This document shows positions 1 to 11,318 of a DNA stretch of 64,000 nt, piece after piece. Source of the stretch: Aspidapion aeneum. Taxonomy: Eukaryota; Arthropoda; Insecta; Coleoptera; Brentidae. The notes below the pieces were generated by a model. That model was not told where the DNA came from. It saw nothing but the letters and a program-made list of their open reading frames with translations, and did no database searches. The translations under genes were made by a program, and so were the position numbers. The DNA lies in contig OY755046.1 of NCBI GenBank assembly GCA_963576565.1, positions 55,593,471 to 55,657,470 on the forward strand. The letters are read 5' to 3'. Every line of letters starts with the position of its first letter. The stretch's first letter is position 1.

Positions 1-1
1 T

Positions 2-166
2 TCGTGTCATATGAGTTATGTTAAGTATGCTAAGGCTGCCGATCTTCTATGGTGGAGATAAAAAGTCAATGAAGATGATAATGATAACGATGATGATGGT
101 GATAGCAATGATGATGATGATATAAATAACGATGAAGATGACGATACGGCAGATATTGATGTTTAA
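2..166 (+). pseudogene. C-terminal remnant of an unidentified reading frame with an acidic tail
   Basis: One frame runs from the window edge and is interrupted by a single TAA. Before the stop it reads ...YVKYAKAADLLWWR. After it, in the same frame, comes an Asp/Asn/Glu-rich tail built on GAT/GAC/AAT codons and ending ADIDV with a TAA at 164-166. The tail overlaps a GAT-rich trinucleotide stretch, so part of it may be simple repeat. An AATAAA-like signal follows near 206. Keeping frame on both sides of the stop suggests a decayed transposase-like or host C-terminus whose body lies left of the window. I do not recognise the family. Confidence 0.3.
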
Positions 167-671
167 CAATGTTAAGGTAAAAATTTTGTTAATTTTAAAT
201 ATAGAAATAAATAAGTATGCAATTGTTTTGTTTAATTGAAATATTTAACTACAAATAACATTAATTATGCATGTTTTTGCAATATAAGTATTAAATATAC
301 TCCTCATTTTTGTCGCCGTAAATTTTTATTGTTATTGTGTGTGTATCTGCAACGATGGAAGCGGCTCTTTGCCCGAATTTTATGCAGTCAGATTAAGCAA
401 ACCCAGTAATTATTTAGTAACAGTGTAACATTTTCTCCAAATAAAAAAAAGTGTCGATACAGACAGCTAACTTTGTGCCTTATATTTTTTTTATTTAATT
501 CTATTTGATAATTCTGTAGTTCTATACCTAGCTGTTGCCAAATTTTAAATGTTAGGAGATATTCAAAAATACTGAGGTTTTAAACACATTTTTTTGCAGC
601 CAGGGTTTTATGGTTCCGAAAATAATGCCTAATCCACAGCTTTACTTCTCCTATATATATATTTATCGGTT
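167..671. other. AT-rich stretch, no gene seen
   Basis: No coding signal is seen. It contains poly-T/poly-A runs and a short TATATATATA tract at about 653-663 next to the 3' end of the LINE. The tract may be that element's tail or its target. Confidence 0.4.
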
Positions 672-2455
672 TCACAACGTTCTACGTCTTCCAATACCCA
701 ATCTCCACTCGCCTCTTATTCTTATTTCACTGTCTATTCCTTCTCTCCAGCTTCTCCTTAACCGTCCTCGTTTTCTTCGGCCAGTTGGTTTCCATTGTAG
801 TATTTGTTTAGGTAGTCTTTCATCATTCATTCTTTGTACATGTCCGTACCACACTAGTTGTTTTGTTCTTATATCATCCAGTAAAGTACGTTCACCCACT
901 GTCATAATTTCTCTTATTCTTTGATTTGTATCTCTTTCTCTTTTTGATTTCCCTGCTGCTCTTCTCCAATAGTCCATCTCCGTAGCGGAAAGCATTTTTT
1001 CTGTTCTATACTTGATTGGCCATACTTCTGAGCCGTATGTAATAATACTTTTTACAATGGTGTTATATATAAGCTTTTTGTTATGTTTTGATATACTTTG
1101 GTCCCAAATTATTCCATTTAATAAAGTTATTGCTTTTCTTCCTTGTACGTTTTGATCTTTTATAGCTTTGTCTAGTGTTCCGTCAGCTGTAATTTTTAGA
1201 CCTAAGTATTTATACTCATCGCAGGACTGAATTCGCTGCCCGGTATTTAAGATTAGATCCTGTTTCATTCCACCGATACACATATACTCTGTCTTATTGA
1301 GATTAACCTCTAGTCCCCACTTATTGTACTCTTCTATTAGTTTTCGTGTCATATATTCGAGGTCGTCATAATCCTGAGCCACTACTATCTGATCATCGGA
1401 GAAACATAAAGTATACAAGGTGGTTTCGTCCAACGGAATTCCCATGTTTTGGCATTTTCTCTTCCATACTTTAAGGACTTGTTCCAAGTATATCTTGAAG
1501 AGCGTAGGCGAGATACAGCAACCTTGTTTAAGACCTTTATTTACTTGAAAGCCTGTGGTTAGTTTTGCTTTTATTTTAACTTTTGCCTTACTATTGCGGT
1601 GTAACTCTTTGATGGCCTTAATTAGTTGTACGCTTATATTTGTGTTTTCCAACGCTTTCCAAAGTAGATTTAGTGGTATACTATCATATGCTTTCTGCAA
1701 ATCGACGTAAAGCAGATACAGCTCTTGTCCGTATGCCATTTTTTTTTCAATAACTTGGGTTATACAAAAGAGATGATCTGAAGTCGATCTACCCGCCCTG
1801 AAACCAGCTTGTTCTTCTGCCTCCATGTCTTTATATTCGTTCTCCACTTTATTTCTTATTATTTTACCGTATATTCTGCTCAGCGTACTAGTTACAGATA
1901 TACCTCTATAATTGTCACATATATCTTTCCTTCCTTTTTTGTGTATTGTGGATATATATGACGTTTTCCACTCAGTTGGTACTACAGTTCCATTTAAATA
2001 TTTTTGGAAAAGATTCCGTAATCTCCAAAACAGTTCTTTAGTGCCATATTTAATAAGTTCGGCTGGGATATTTCCGGGTCCGGCAGATTTACCGCTTTTT
2101 AAGGTTGTGCACACGTTTTTGACCTCAAAAATTGTGAGGGGTACTGGAGATCCCATCGTTCTAATTATATTGTCTCTTGCGTCTTCCTTGAATTCTACTT
2201 TATCTTCAGTTAAAAGTTTTTTAAAATGCTCATCCCATTCTTTGTCTGGTATTGGTGAAATGATATCTCTGCATGTTTCTTTTTTAATCGATCTTATAGT
2301 TTTCCACCTTTCGGTACTTGTACTCCTAAGTAAGAATCTATTTTCTGGCACTTTTGCGTCCACGAATGATTTTTCTTATCTGATCATTCTTCTCCTTACT
2401 TCTATAATTCTGTCTAATAGAGAGAGATTTTTCTAAAATACAATTTATCCTTACT
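672..2455 (-). mobile_element. 5'-truncated non-LTR retrotransposon (LINE) with reverse transcriptase frame
   Basis: An open frame of about 563 codons (2363 to the TGA at 672) encodes most of a LINE reverse transcriptase. In order it shows a KSAGPGNIPAE fingers motif, YRGISVTSTLSRIYGK, EEQAGFRAGRST, the palm motif YVDLQKAYDS, GLKQGCCISPTLF, and an FSDDQ catalytic box in place of the usual F/YADD. The C-terminus carries WYGHVQRMNDERLPKQ followed by an arginine-rich RRKRGRLRRSW segment, typical of RTE-like or related LINE tails. The frame has no credible start. Just upstream a TAA interrupts it, while another frame (ending RKIIRGRKSA) continues to about 2455, which suggests a frameshift. No endonuclease domain is present, so this is a 5'-truncated copy. 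Related broken copies lie at 3700-4360 and 39565-41700. Confidence 0.85.
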
Positions 2456-2527
2456 AATCATTGGTTTCCTGGGGAACTTTAAATTTTGACAATAAATTAT
2501 TGATCATAACAAAAACATTTCATGTAA

Positions 2528-3010
2528 AAATAAATGGATCCATGACGTATCTGACACCTTCCTAGCTAGCCTAATATCACACTTGAAAACAGTTTTTTGT
2601 AAATATCTCAGAAACTAAAGCTCCTACGAATTATTGAGCAAAATATAGTCTACTATATTCCGAAAACAGTGGATTGATACGATACTCCGTTAAAAAGTTA
2701 GCATTTTTTATAGTTTTTAATTGTCAATCATTAGCATTAATGGATTTTGACCAAAATCTAATCAGCTCGTAAGAGTGTCGAACACTATTTTACCTGAAAA
2801 TTGTATGAAAATCGGTTCAGCGGTTTAGAAGCTATTGTGTTACGGACATAAATAATATACACACAGACAGACATCACGACGACATTGCTAGGATAGGTCA
2901 AAATACATCCAAATAACACATTTTTGGCGATATCTCAAAAAAAAAAATTCATCGAAAATAATACCTTCTCTAGCCAATACTACGCGGGTTAGGAAGGTAA
3001 AAAATGTTTA
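2528..3010 (+). repeat. Dispersed ~480-bp repeat, copy 1
   Basis: This stretch recurs in reverse orientation in ND-23 intron 4 (54905-55017 plus 56305-56697), where a mariner splits it. Landmarks are a TGACACCTTCCTAGCTAGCC start, TTTTGACCAAAATCTA, a GTTACGGACA plus CA-rich segment, and ACCTTCTCTAGCCAATAC near the end. No coding capacity is seen. The mid-section (TTCAGCGGTTTAGAAGC followed by an acacacagacagaca tract) resembles the body of many insect Helitron-like or SINE-like repeats. The family is not identified. Confidence 0.7.
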
Positions 3011-3690
3011 AAATGCAATCACACCTGTTGCTCGTATATTATTTTGCCATATTTTAATAATTTGGGATTTTTAACAAAAAAAATTGCATAGTAAAAATAA
3101 ATAATTATGATCTTCCCGTATAAAGTGTTTCTATTATTTTTTCAAGATCTCCCCATTAATTTATACTAAAAATAAGATTACTTACATTCATTTTTGCACC
3201 AATTTAACCAGTCACCATTTCACCATCACATAATTTCTCACAGAAGTAGTTCCCAAGATATTGCACAGTAGTTCTACACTTGTCGAACTGCTTGTAAAAT
3301 AACAAATGTGCATTTTTCACACACAGGGAGGTTGTTCAGCAATTGATCGAGAATACATTAATACATTAAATACAAAATGCTATTAAAATCGGTACACCAA
3401 CTCTGCATCCCACGAAGTTTTATGTGATTGTTGTTATGTTCATACTGGGCGACCTAAAATTAATACAACAAAAGATTTCGATAGCGCTGGTGATAATGTT
3501 ATAAAAATAAAAATAATAACTAATAACAATTATTTCGCAATTAAAATTAGTAATTTGGCAATGCAAAACACACCCACTGGATCTAAACACCGATATTTAA
3601 CCGTCATTTTTTTATCTCCTCATTAAAGGCCCTCGATACTTTGTGACAGTTGTTTTACAGTTTTTAAAGTACACGGCATGTGAATACAAC
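3011..3690. other. Non-coding, no recognised feature
   Basis: AT-rich sequence without an open frame of note. I see no repeat shared with the rest of the window. Confidence 0.4.
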
Positions 3691-3699
3691 TTAACGACC

Positions 3700-4360
3700 G
3701 ATTTACCATATACACACTACAGTATGCTGACGACCAAGTAATTGCAGCTAATGATAAAGAAGACATGGAGTATATGATGAGAAAGTTAACGGGAGAATAC
3801 CAAAACTGGGGGTTAACAGTGAACGTGGACAAGACACAGTACTTATGTATTGGAAACGAATCAAGTGAGTGAGAGAACTAGGCAACGGACAAACAATATC
3901 TCCATGCAACAAGTATGTATATGAACAGACTGTAAAGAACCGGAAAAAAGAATAGTAAAAGCAAAAAAGGTTATTGGATGTCTTAGCAGTATTTTATGGA
4001 GCAAAGAGATAAAAAATAATGTAAAATTTAATAAAATAATGGTGAAAAGCATGCTGTTGTATGGAACAGAGCCTTGTCGCGTAACTGAAAAATACAAAAC
4101 AAAAATGGAAAGTGTCGAAATGGATGCAAAAGGAAGAGTAATGAAAATATCTAGAACAGATCATATAAGAAATGAGATAATAAAAGAAAGAGTGGGAATC
4201 AAGGGAAAGCATAACGGATGACACCACTAAAAGACAACTAATATGGTACGATCCAAAGATCAATGAGTCAAAAAAACCTGACGGAATTGTCAGGATCGGA
4301 GGAGGTGGAGAATAGGCGTCGGAAAACATAGAAAATCGTTCTAAACCGACATAGTTTTAT
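3700..4360 (+). mobile_element. Degraded LINE reverse transcriptase fragment
   Basis: One frame near 3718-3870 reads LQYADDQVIAANDKEDMEYM and then NWGLTVNVDKTQYLCIG, the catalytic YADD box and following thumb-side motif of the same LINE group as 672-2455. After a TGA the homology continues in other frames (ISPCN, MVKSMLLYGTEPCRVTEKY at 4039-4100, RTDHIRNEIIKERVG). A deletion then removes the GHVQRMN...RKRGRPKLEW block that is still present in the sister copy at 41470-41600. It ends near CTAAACCGACATAG, as the sister copy does. Non-functional. Confidence 0.8.
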
Positions 4361-4698
4361 AGCAAATATGGGCAATCCTCTTTGAAAAGTCTAAAAATTT
4401 TCCAGAGAAATGAAAAAGGTTAGCATGTGAAACGGATTTAAAAAAATAGATACAAATACCTTTCTTTCTATGTTATTTATGCCTGGACATTCTTTTGACG
4501 CTTTTAATGGTTTGGACTAGAAAATACTTCAAATTTTGACAACAAAAACAAAACAGAATACTAACCACAGAAATAGATGGGACACGTAAAACAAGTCACG
4601 CTCAAGAACAATTACGACATTATACTTTACGTTTCTTTTTAATTTTTAAATTGACAGGTTTTTTCTTTTAAAACATAATAAAACTTTGTCAAAAAAAT
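4361..4698. other. Non-coding, no recognised feature
   Basis: AT-rich spacer between LINE debris and the composite tandem-repeat element. No open frame or inverted repeat was recognised. Confidence 0.35.
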
Positions 4699-4984
4699 CT
4701 GAGGGCACGGCAGTGCCTCGCCAAGTTCGCGCGCCGTAACCATCTTTTCTGGAAACATTTCAGCCGATATTTGACCTATCTAAAACTCTACTTCGGAATG
4801 AGCTTTGAATCTCAAACTTTGCGAAATCGTAGATCTCCATGGAGTTAACAACCCCTCCAAGTGTCATGGAATTCCATAAAGTAGTAAAGTAGTTACGAAA
4901 TTTCAAAAAACGTCGAAATTGCCACTCACTCACTGACTCACTCATGTATAGATCATCAATATTCTACTGTACTTACAGACATGC

Positions 4985-5688
4985 TACAAAGCTGAAATTT
5001 GGCAGACTGATAGAAATTATGACCAAACCCCTGGAAAAAATCAAAAAACCCCAAAATTTTAATTTACTCCCCTCCCCTATACATTTAAAGTTATGTAAAA
5101 TTAGCATCGCCCACTTCCAGAAATGCTAGAGAGTTGAGCTTTGGCAGACCGATAGGAACTATGATAAAACTATAGGAAAAAATTAAAAAACCCCAAAAAT
5201 TCTAATTTACCCCCCTCCCCTATACATTTAAAGTTATGTAAAAGTAGCATTGCCCACTTCCAGAAATGCTAGAGAGTTGAGCTTTGGCAGACTGATAGAA
5301 CTATGATAAAACTATAGGAAAAAATTAAAATACCCCAAAATTCTAATTTACTTCCCGCCCCTATAAATGTAAAGTTAAGTAAAAGTAACATTGCCTACTT
5401 CCAGACATACTAGAGAGCTGAGCTTTGGAAGACCGATAGTAACTATGACAAAGTTATAGAAAAAAATTAAAATACCCCAAAATTCTAATTAACTTCCTTC
5501 CCCTATTAATGTAAAGTTATGTAAAAGTAACACTGCCCACTTCCAGAAACGCTAGAGAGCTGAACTTTTTAAGACTGAAAGGCAATATGATAAAACTATA
5601 TGAAAAAATTTAAAAACACCAACATTTTAATTTACTTTCCTCTCCTATAAATGTAAATTTATATAAAACTAACATTGCCCACTTCCAG
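4985..5688 (+). repeat. Tandem array, ~140-bp unit
   Basis: About five units, recognisable by the recurring phrases CCCACTTCCAGAAATGCTAGAG, GAGCTTTGGCAGACTGATAG and ACTATGATAAAACTATAGG, starting near 4992, 5138, 5281, 5421 and 5561. Divergence grows toward the right. The array resumes at 6885 after an insertion. Confidence 0.8.
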
Positions 5689-6883
5689 ACCCAACAAACA
5701 ATTAAAGTTGTAACGACGAAACCCCAACTAGAAAGAATTTCTTAAAAGTAACCGCAACGTACTCCCGCTACGTCTCAGTATACCATACAGCGACGTTATA
5801 ATTCCCTAAGTGGGGAACCAATTTCTGGTTATAACTACTTGGCCAAGTGTTTAAAGTCACTGTAGTAACAACTACACTACTACGTCGTAGCCAGGTATCT
5901 ACTACGTCGTAGAGGCTGTTTTTTTTTCCGTAATGGCATAAAAGTTGCGATGTAGTTGCAAATAATATAATCGTTTCTTTTTGGTAGAATTGTTACACAA
6001 TATGGTGGACACAACAGTAAACAGACCCGCTTAGTTTTTTTGTTTGGTTATGGTTATAATATGAACTATGTTATCCAAAAGTGTGAGAATTTACGAGCAG
6101 AGGATCAAAATTCGAGTGCGACGCAAAGTTTTTTGTATAACATGCATTATATATATTGCAAAAAACCGGTGCGCCCGTAAAATTGAGCCGTTTTCTGGTA
6201 GCTGATGGAATTTTTGTGTTGTGATTTTGGAGGTTATGTTTTCATAATCGACAGTTAACTCCAACAAATGGTGCTTAAGAAGAGCATTTTTGGTAAGCTT
6301 CAACTAATTTGTTTATAAAATAGTGTGGCTCTTTAATATGAGCTCATAAAACGAAAACAAAAATATTAAATTTTCTTTCTTACATAAAAACATGGCGTCC
6401 CAAACTATATTCCCTGATAGTCGAAAAGGTTACTTGAAAGTAGTTGCGGCTTTAAAGTTGATCCAAAAAGTTATTTTGTCTACATTGTTACATCAGATGT
6501 TACTATGATGACACAAACTTTTGTGGTAAAAATTAAAGTTATAATGTGGTTGTCGGATACACTTGTTTGGGACTCCAATGAAGCTTAACTTTCTAGTGGT
6601 AATTAAGTAGGATATAAAAGTCAGGGCGACTACGAAATAACGACTAAAAAGAAAGTAAAACTTTAGCAACGTCCTATTGTGGTAGAGAAGACTATCAGAA
6701 TCGACTATCAAGAAACAATCCTATGAAGTAGTTTAGAGGGTCGTTTTTACGAAACATCTACTATTTCCTGATACTAAATAGTTGTTAGAACTAAAAAGTA
6801 ACAAATTTTGGTTGGGATCACCACATTTCTACTATAAGAAAGTAGCAAAGCCTTTAGAACATGTAGCCGCTACTATAAATGTT
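5689..6883. mobile_element. Inserted ~1.2-kb non-autonomous element with short TIRs
   Basis: It interrupts the 140-bp array between CTTCCAGA and GATATGCTAGAG. The ends are CCCAACAAACA and TGTTAGTTGGG, an 11-bp inverted repeat with one mismatch. A 2-bp duplication (GA) is possible. The interior contains two copies of the self-complementary CTACTACGTCGTAG (5877-5912) and no transposase. The superfamily is not recognised. Confidence 0.5.
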
Positions 6884-6884
6884 A

Positions 6885-7262
6885 GTTGGGGATATGCTAG
6901 AGAGCTGAGCATTGGAATGCTGATAGCAATTATGATAAAACCATGGAAAAAAAATTAAAAAGTCCAATATTCTCATTTACTCTCCTCCCCTATAAATGTA
7001 AAGTTATGTAAAAGTAACATTACCCACTTCCAGAAACGCTAGAGAGCTGAGCATTGGAAGACTGATAGGAACTATGATAAAACTATAGGACAAAATTTAA
7101 AAACACGACAATTTTAATTTATTTCCCTCCCCTATACATGTAAAGTTATGTAAAAATAACATTGTGCAATTTCAGAAATGCTAGAGAGCTGAGCTTTGGA
7201 AGGCTGATAGGAACTACGATAAAACCATGGAAAAAAATTTAAAAAATCTCAAAAATTTAAGT
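6885..7262 (+). repeat. Continuation of the ~140-bp tandem array
   Basis: Units near 6903, 7047 and 7190 with the GAGAGCTGAGC(A/T)TTGGAA phrase. They belong to the same array as 4985-5688 on the other side of the inserted element. Confidence 0.75.
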
Positions 7263-7348
7263 AAGGCAAATTTTTTGAACAATATTCCGCATATTTTACT
7301 ACTTTAAAAATTAAGTATTATCCAATTCCTTTAAAAAAGAAGTGAAAT

Positions 7349-7716
7349 CATAACAAAAACATTTCATGTAAAAAAAAGCCAAGTACGCGAAAATGGCATT
7401 CCGTAAAAAGAATTGAGATAAAAGTAAAGCCAAGTTTTCCAATACAAATTTCAAAATGAAAGGTTCTTACTAGTTTGGAAATATTTTTCTAAACTTGGCT
7501 ATTACGGCTGTAAATGACTCTTAGGCACAGTGCTAAATTGAACATAAAGAAGTTTGGCTGTAATAGCCAAGTTTAGAAAAACATTTCTAAACTAGTAAGA
7601 ACTTTTCATTTTGAAATTTGTATTGGAGAACTTGACTTTACTTTTATCTCAATTCTTTTTACGGAATGCCATTTTCGCGTACTTGGATTTTTTTTACATG
7701 AAATGTTTTTGTTATG
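7349..7716. repeat. Palindromic ~370-bp segment
   Basis: The left arm starts CATAACAAAAACATTTCATG and the right arm ends with its complement, CATGAAATGTTTTTGTTATG. Inner landmarks CCAAGTACGCGAAAATGGC and AAACTTGGCTATTACGGC are also mirrored. The whole segment is one long hairpin. A partly deleted copy closes the sister element at 38847-39141, and a remnant of the end motif occurs at about 2507-2528. Confidence 0.8.
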
Positions 7717-8035
7717 TATGTTTTTCTAGAATAGAAAATAATATATATTATAATCTATAATCTTTGGAATAGAATTTGTCCTACTTATGTAATGCGCTTA
7801 GTGACAGCTTCAAATGTTGGCAAGAACTGTTGATAAGTAATGTCAAGCTGCAGGTACCAATCATTTTATATTTAAATCAAAAACAACTGTCAAAATATAT
7901 CGAGGGTCTTTAGTCTGCACTGCTATTGATATTGGTACTTCACAACACTAATTAAATTCTCAATATAAATATTAAATGCTGTTTGGTTTTTAAGATAACG
8001 TAAATTTTTTTAATAAAGAAAATTAAAAAAAAAAA

Positions 8036-8271
8036 CACCCAACTGCTAAATCTAATTGTAAATAGGTACTAGTCGCAGTTGGGTACAAAATTGATAGGTA
8101 TACCTATAATCATAGAATAATATTATAATGTACGACATGCTTCAACTTTTAGTTTTGATGCCCAAAGCAGACTTACGAAATTATACATTTTGTATTTTTA
8201 TGAATCAGGTTATTGTGTAATTTTGTACCCAACTGCGACTAGTAGTTACAAGTAGATTTAGAAATTGGGTG
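8036..8271. mobile_element. Palindromic MITE
   Basis: CACCCAACTGCTAAATCTA at the left is mirrored by TAGATTTAGAAATTGGGTG at the right. The sub-terminal TACTAGTCGCAGTTGGGTAC is mirrored by GTACCCAACTGCGACTAGTA. About 236 bp, no coding capacity. Confidence 0.75.
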
Positions 8272-8424
8272 TTTTTTTATATAAAAAAAAATTATTTCCA
8301 ACTTTTAGGTTTAATTGTTATTCAGCCTTATATAAAGCACTATGCATTTACCTTTCATTTAGCGTTACCCGAAAAGTACGTGTAGATTTTCTACGGACGC
8401 GAACAGTGTTAACTTCCATTGAGT

Positions 8425-8960
8425 GATGGTGGAAAAAGAGAGAGGAAGGAGGAAACAAGTAAAATGGTGTTGAAAAAAATCTTAAAGCATGTGCAGAAAG
8501 AATTTTTGAAGTTGCTCTATATTTGTGAAAGTTATAGCTGCAACTATTCTATTAAGGAGGGTGGGGAGGAGTGAGGGAGAGAGAGAGGGGGAAACTAGTA
8601 AAATGGTGTTTGGAAAAAACTCTTAAAGCGTGTGCAGAAAGAATTTTTGAAATCGCCCTATATTTAATAAAATTATGCGAATATGGTTTTTGAAAAGAGT
8701 GAGCGTGAATGACAGGAGGGGAGATGGGTGGGAGCAGGGAGGACTACAAAGGAATGAAATTAAGGTAATTTATATTCCTGTTTAAAAAAATATAGCAGCA
8801 AATCAACGACACCTTTTTTGTCAAAACCGGTTCAGCCGTTTAGCCTCTAGCGCGACAGAAACATGCATATTTACATACATACATACATATCCCAAACAAA
8901 CATTACCCTCCCTTTCGCCGTGCTGCAGATGGGTAATGAGTTTGTTCGCATAATTATTTA
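8425..8960 (+). repeat. Two ~141-bp tandem units plus a Helitron/SINE-like tail
   Basis: GGAAACAAGTAAAATGGTG...GTGCAGAAAGAATTTTTGAA appears at about 8451 and again at about 8590. Downstream come AACCGGTTCAGCCGTTTAGC, an ACATACATACATAC tract, and CGCCGTGCTGCAGATGGGTA. This order (tandem units, then a GGTTCAGCCG motif with simple repeats) resembles the other repeat-bearing elements here. The boundaries are uncertain. Confidence 0.45.
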
Positions 8961-9019
8961 TTTTTACAAGCTTTTATTTAGCTTCAGATGTTCTGTCTAA
9001 CTATCTAACTATCTTACTA

Positions 9020-9870
9020 ACTATCTATCTATCAAATCTTGTGAAGCGTTTTTGACACACTTCCCATTATCCGATTTGGATGAAATTTGGTACACACATA
9101 GTGGTCCGATGACAATACAACATTAAGGAAAAAATATTCTCCCACCCCTTCTATAGAAAAATGTGTTTTTGACAGACTTCCCGTTATCCCATTTAGATAA
9201 AATTTGGTATACACATAGTGGTCCGATGATAATACAACAATAACAAAAAAATATCCTCCCACCCCCTTCCATAGAAAAATTTGTTTTTGACACACATCCC
9301 GTTATCCGGTTTGGATGAAATTTGGTATTCACATAGTGGTCCGATGACCTACAACAATAAAAAAAAATATCCTCCCACCCCTACCTCCACCCCCTTTCAT
9401 AGAAAAATGAGTTTTTAACACACTTCCCATTATCCGATTTGGATGAAATTTGGTATTCACATAGTGGTCCGATGACACTACAACATTAAAAAAAAATATC
9501 CTCCCACCTCTACCCCCACCCCCTTCCATAGAAAATGCGTTTTTGAAACCCTTTCCATTATCCGATTTAGATGAAATTTGGTATACACACAGTGGTCCGA
9601 TGACAATACAACATTGAAAAAAAAATCCTACCACTCCTACGCCCACCCCCATCTATAGAAAAATGCGTTTTTGACACACTTCCCATTATCTGATTTGGAT
9701 GAAATTGGGTATACATATAGTGGTCCGATAACAATACAACAATAATTAAAAAATGAGTTTTATAAAATTTGGTATATGCATAAAGGTCCGATGGCAATAC
9801 AGCCCAAACAAAAAATATATTTCTACCTCTACCCCCACCCTCTCCTTTTCCCACTAGAAAAATGAGTTTC
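9020..9870 (+). repeat. Minisatellite, ~118-128-bp unit, about seven copies
   Basis: Each unit contains TTCCCATTATCCGATTTGGA, GATGAAATTTGGTAT, CACATAGTGGTCCGATGA and a C-rich CTCCCACCCC block followed by ATAGAAAAATG. Unit phases recur near 9089, 9207, 9325, 9449, 9577 and 9705, with a shortened last unit near 9775. The repeat reads open for 70-107 codons on the minus strand, but those frames only reflect the repeat and are not genes. Confidence 0.85.
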
Positions 9871-9980
9871 CAAACAACTCACGATCAGCGATTTCATTAT
9901 AATCTAGAATAAACTCTTGTTCTGTTATTGAACAAATATTTTCATTTAATAGAGTAGATAGCTGAGACTAAAAAGTAGAA

Positions 9981-10653
9981 AATAAATTGGTAAAAATTTT
10001 TTTTTAAGTCACAAGCTTTTATAAAATGCACTAAAAATTAAAAAATAACTTTCTAACATTCTAATATTATCATAATAATAAAAGCGATGGCCGCAAATTA
10101 AAGCATAAGTTAATCTAAATTTGTGATCTAAACACTTAAAGAATATTCAACATAGCAGGTCATCAAAGATATGTTTGATCTGCCGCAATGTTATGCCATT
10201 GCCATAGCTATGTCAGAGAAATGCTGGGGTATCTTGGGTCGGGTTGGGTGGGTTTGGTAATAATAAAAGCGATGGCCGCAAATTAAAGCGTAAGTTAATC
10301 TAAATTTGTGATCTAAACACTTAAAGAATATTCAACATAGCAGGTCATCAAAGATATGTTTGATCTGCCGCAATGTTATGCCATTGCCATACCTATGTCA
10401 GAGAAATGCTGGGGTATCTTGGGTCGGGTTGGGTGGGTTTGGTACCTCTGCATTTTTCTGCTAGATTGATTCTTGCAAATAGTGATATTTAATTGATACG
10501 GATATCTTATCGTGCTAACATTGTCAAAATTTCCATCAGTCGGCCATCGCGTTTATTATTATGATAATATTAGAATGTTAGAAAATTATTTTCTAATTTT
10601 TAGTGCATTTTATAAAAGCTTGTGACTTAAAAAAAAAATTTTACCAATTTATT
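9981..10653. mobile_element. Foldback element with ~100-bp inverted ends and an internal 185-bp duplication
   Basis: AATAAATTGGTAAAAATTTT at the left is mirrored by AAAATTTTACCAATTTATT at the right. The pairing continues through AAGTCACAAGCTTTTATAAA and GCGATGGCC. The interior holds two 185-bp direct copies (AAAGCGATGGCCGCAAATTA at about 10081 and 10266), which differ at only a few sites and each end GGGTTGGGTGGGTTTGG. No coding frame. Confidence 0.8.
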
Positions 10654-10662
10654 ACGTGTTAG

Positions 10663-10880
10663 TTAAGGTGCGTATTTAGTCAGCGAACAAAACCAAAAAC
10701 AAACAAACGAATTCGTTCATCTTCACTACGATTTGCAGAGCAAGTGCCGCGATAATTGGTTCGGATAGTCTGTACATGTAACCAAACAAATTAGTTTTCC
10801 TTTGCTACCCTTCGTTCATGCGCATACATTCGGCAGAATTATTTTAATCTTCTTTCGCTAAATAAATACGTACCTTAACC
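10663..10880. mobile_element. MITE with TTAA-flanked inverted ends
   Basis: TTAAGGTGCGTATTTAGTCAGC at the left pairs with GCTAAATAAATACGTACCTTAA at the right, about 218 bp apart. TTAA at both borders would suit a piggyBac-type target, although TTAA could also be part of the TIR. No coding frame. Confidence 0.6.
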
Positions 10881-11029
10881 TAAGCAGTGCACTACTATCT
10901 AAAATGTTTATAACTACCACTTACCTTTAAGATTTCCGGGCTAAATTCTCTTCTATATAATAACCAATTAATGTTAGTTTTGAAAATCAACAAATATTGT
11001 CGTAGCTTTCCTAGTTTGTCCAGATTATA

Positions 11030-11318
11030 GGATCACTGATGATTAGTACCATGCTTGTGTAAAGTCACCGATAATGAGTTGGCTGCCCATAAAGAGGTAT
11101 AACTTATAATCAGTGAGCCTAAGCTGATGAGAAGCATAGTACTAATTATCAGTGGACCATTTTTAAAATCTTCGACCACCAAAACTAATTGTTGGCAGTC
11201 GAAGAAAAGTGCTACTATAATCTTGAAAAAGACGAGAGCACCAACATTCCCCTCAAATTACTCTCATTGGGGATAAAAAAAACACAATTGAAAAAAAAAA
11301 TTATTTCCTGAAAAAAAG
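11030..11318. other. Imperfect inverted repeat, then AT-rich DNA
   Basis: ATCACTGATGATTAGTACCATGCT (11033 on) is imperfectly mirrored by AGCATAGTACTAATTATCAGTG (11136 on). This suggests a small decayed MITE. Nothing coding follows until the Jockey-like fragment. Confidence 0.35.

Larger units (their letters stand above)
4699..7716 (+). mobile_element. Composite element: terminal hairpin, ~140-bp tandem units, palindromic end (copy 1)
   Basis: It begins with a GGCACGGCAGTGCC hairpin followed by TCGCCAAGTTCG. It runs through ~140-bp tandem units (about 4985-5688 and 6885-7262) and closes with a palindrome (7349-7716). The same three parts in the same order and orientation recur at 37981-39141 in NAA25 intron 4, so this is a unit and not a chance cluster. 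A terminal hairpin, internal satellite-like repeats and no coding capacity resemble non-autonomous Helitron/DINE-like elements, but I could not confirm Helitron termini. A 1.2-kb insertion (5689-6883) splits this copy. Confidence 0.6.

Noticed and set aside
9032..9854. Several overlapping 69-107-codon minus-strand frames
   Set aside because: They are translations of the ~120-bp minisatellite and share its period. No independent coding evidence.
11120..11150. CTGATGAG, a hammerhead-like core, in an imperfect inverted repeat
   Set aside because: No GAAA and no GTC-bearing third stem follow at the right spacing. The match is chance.
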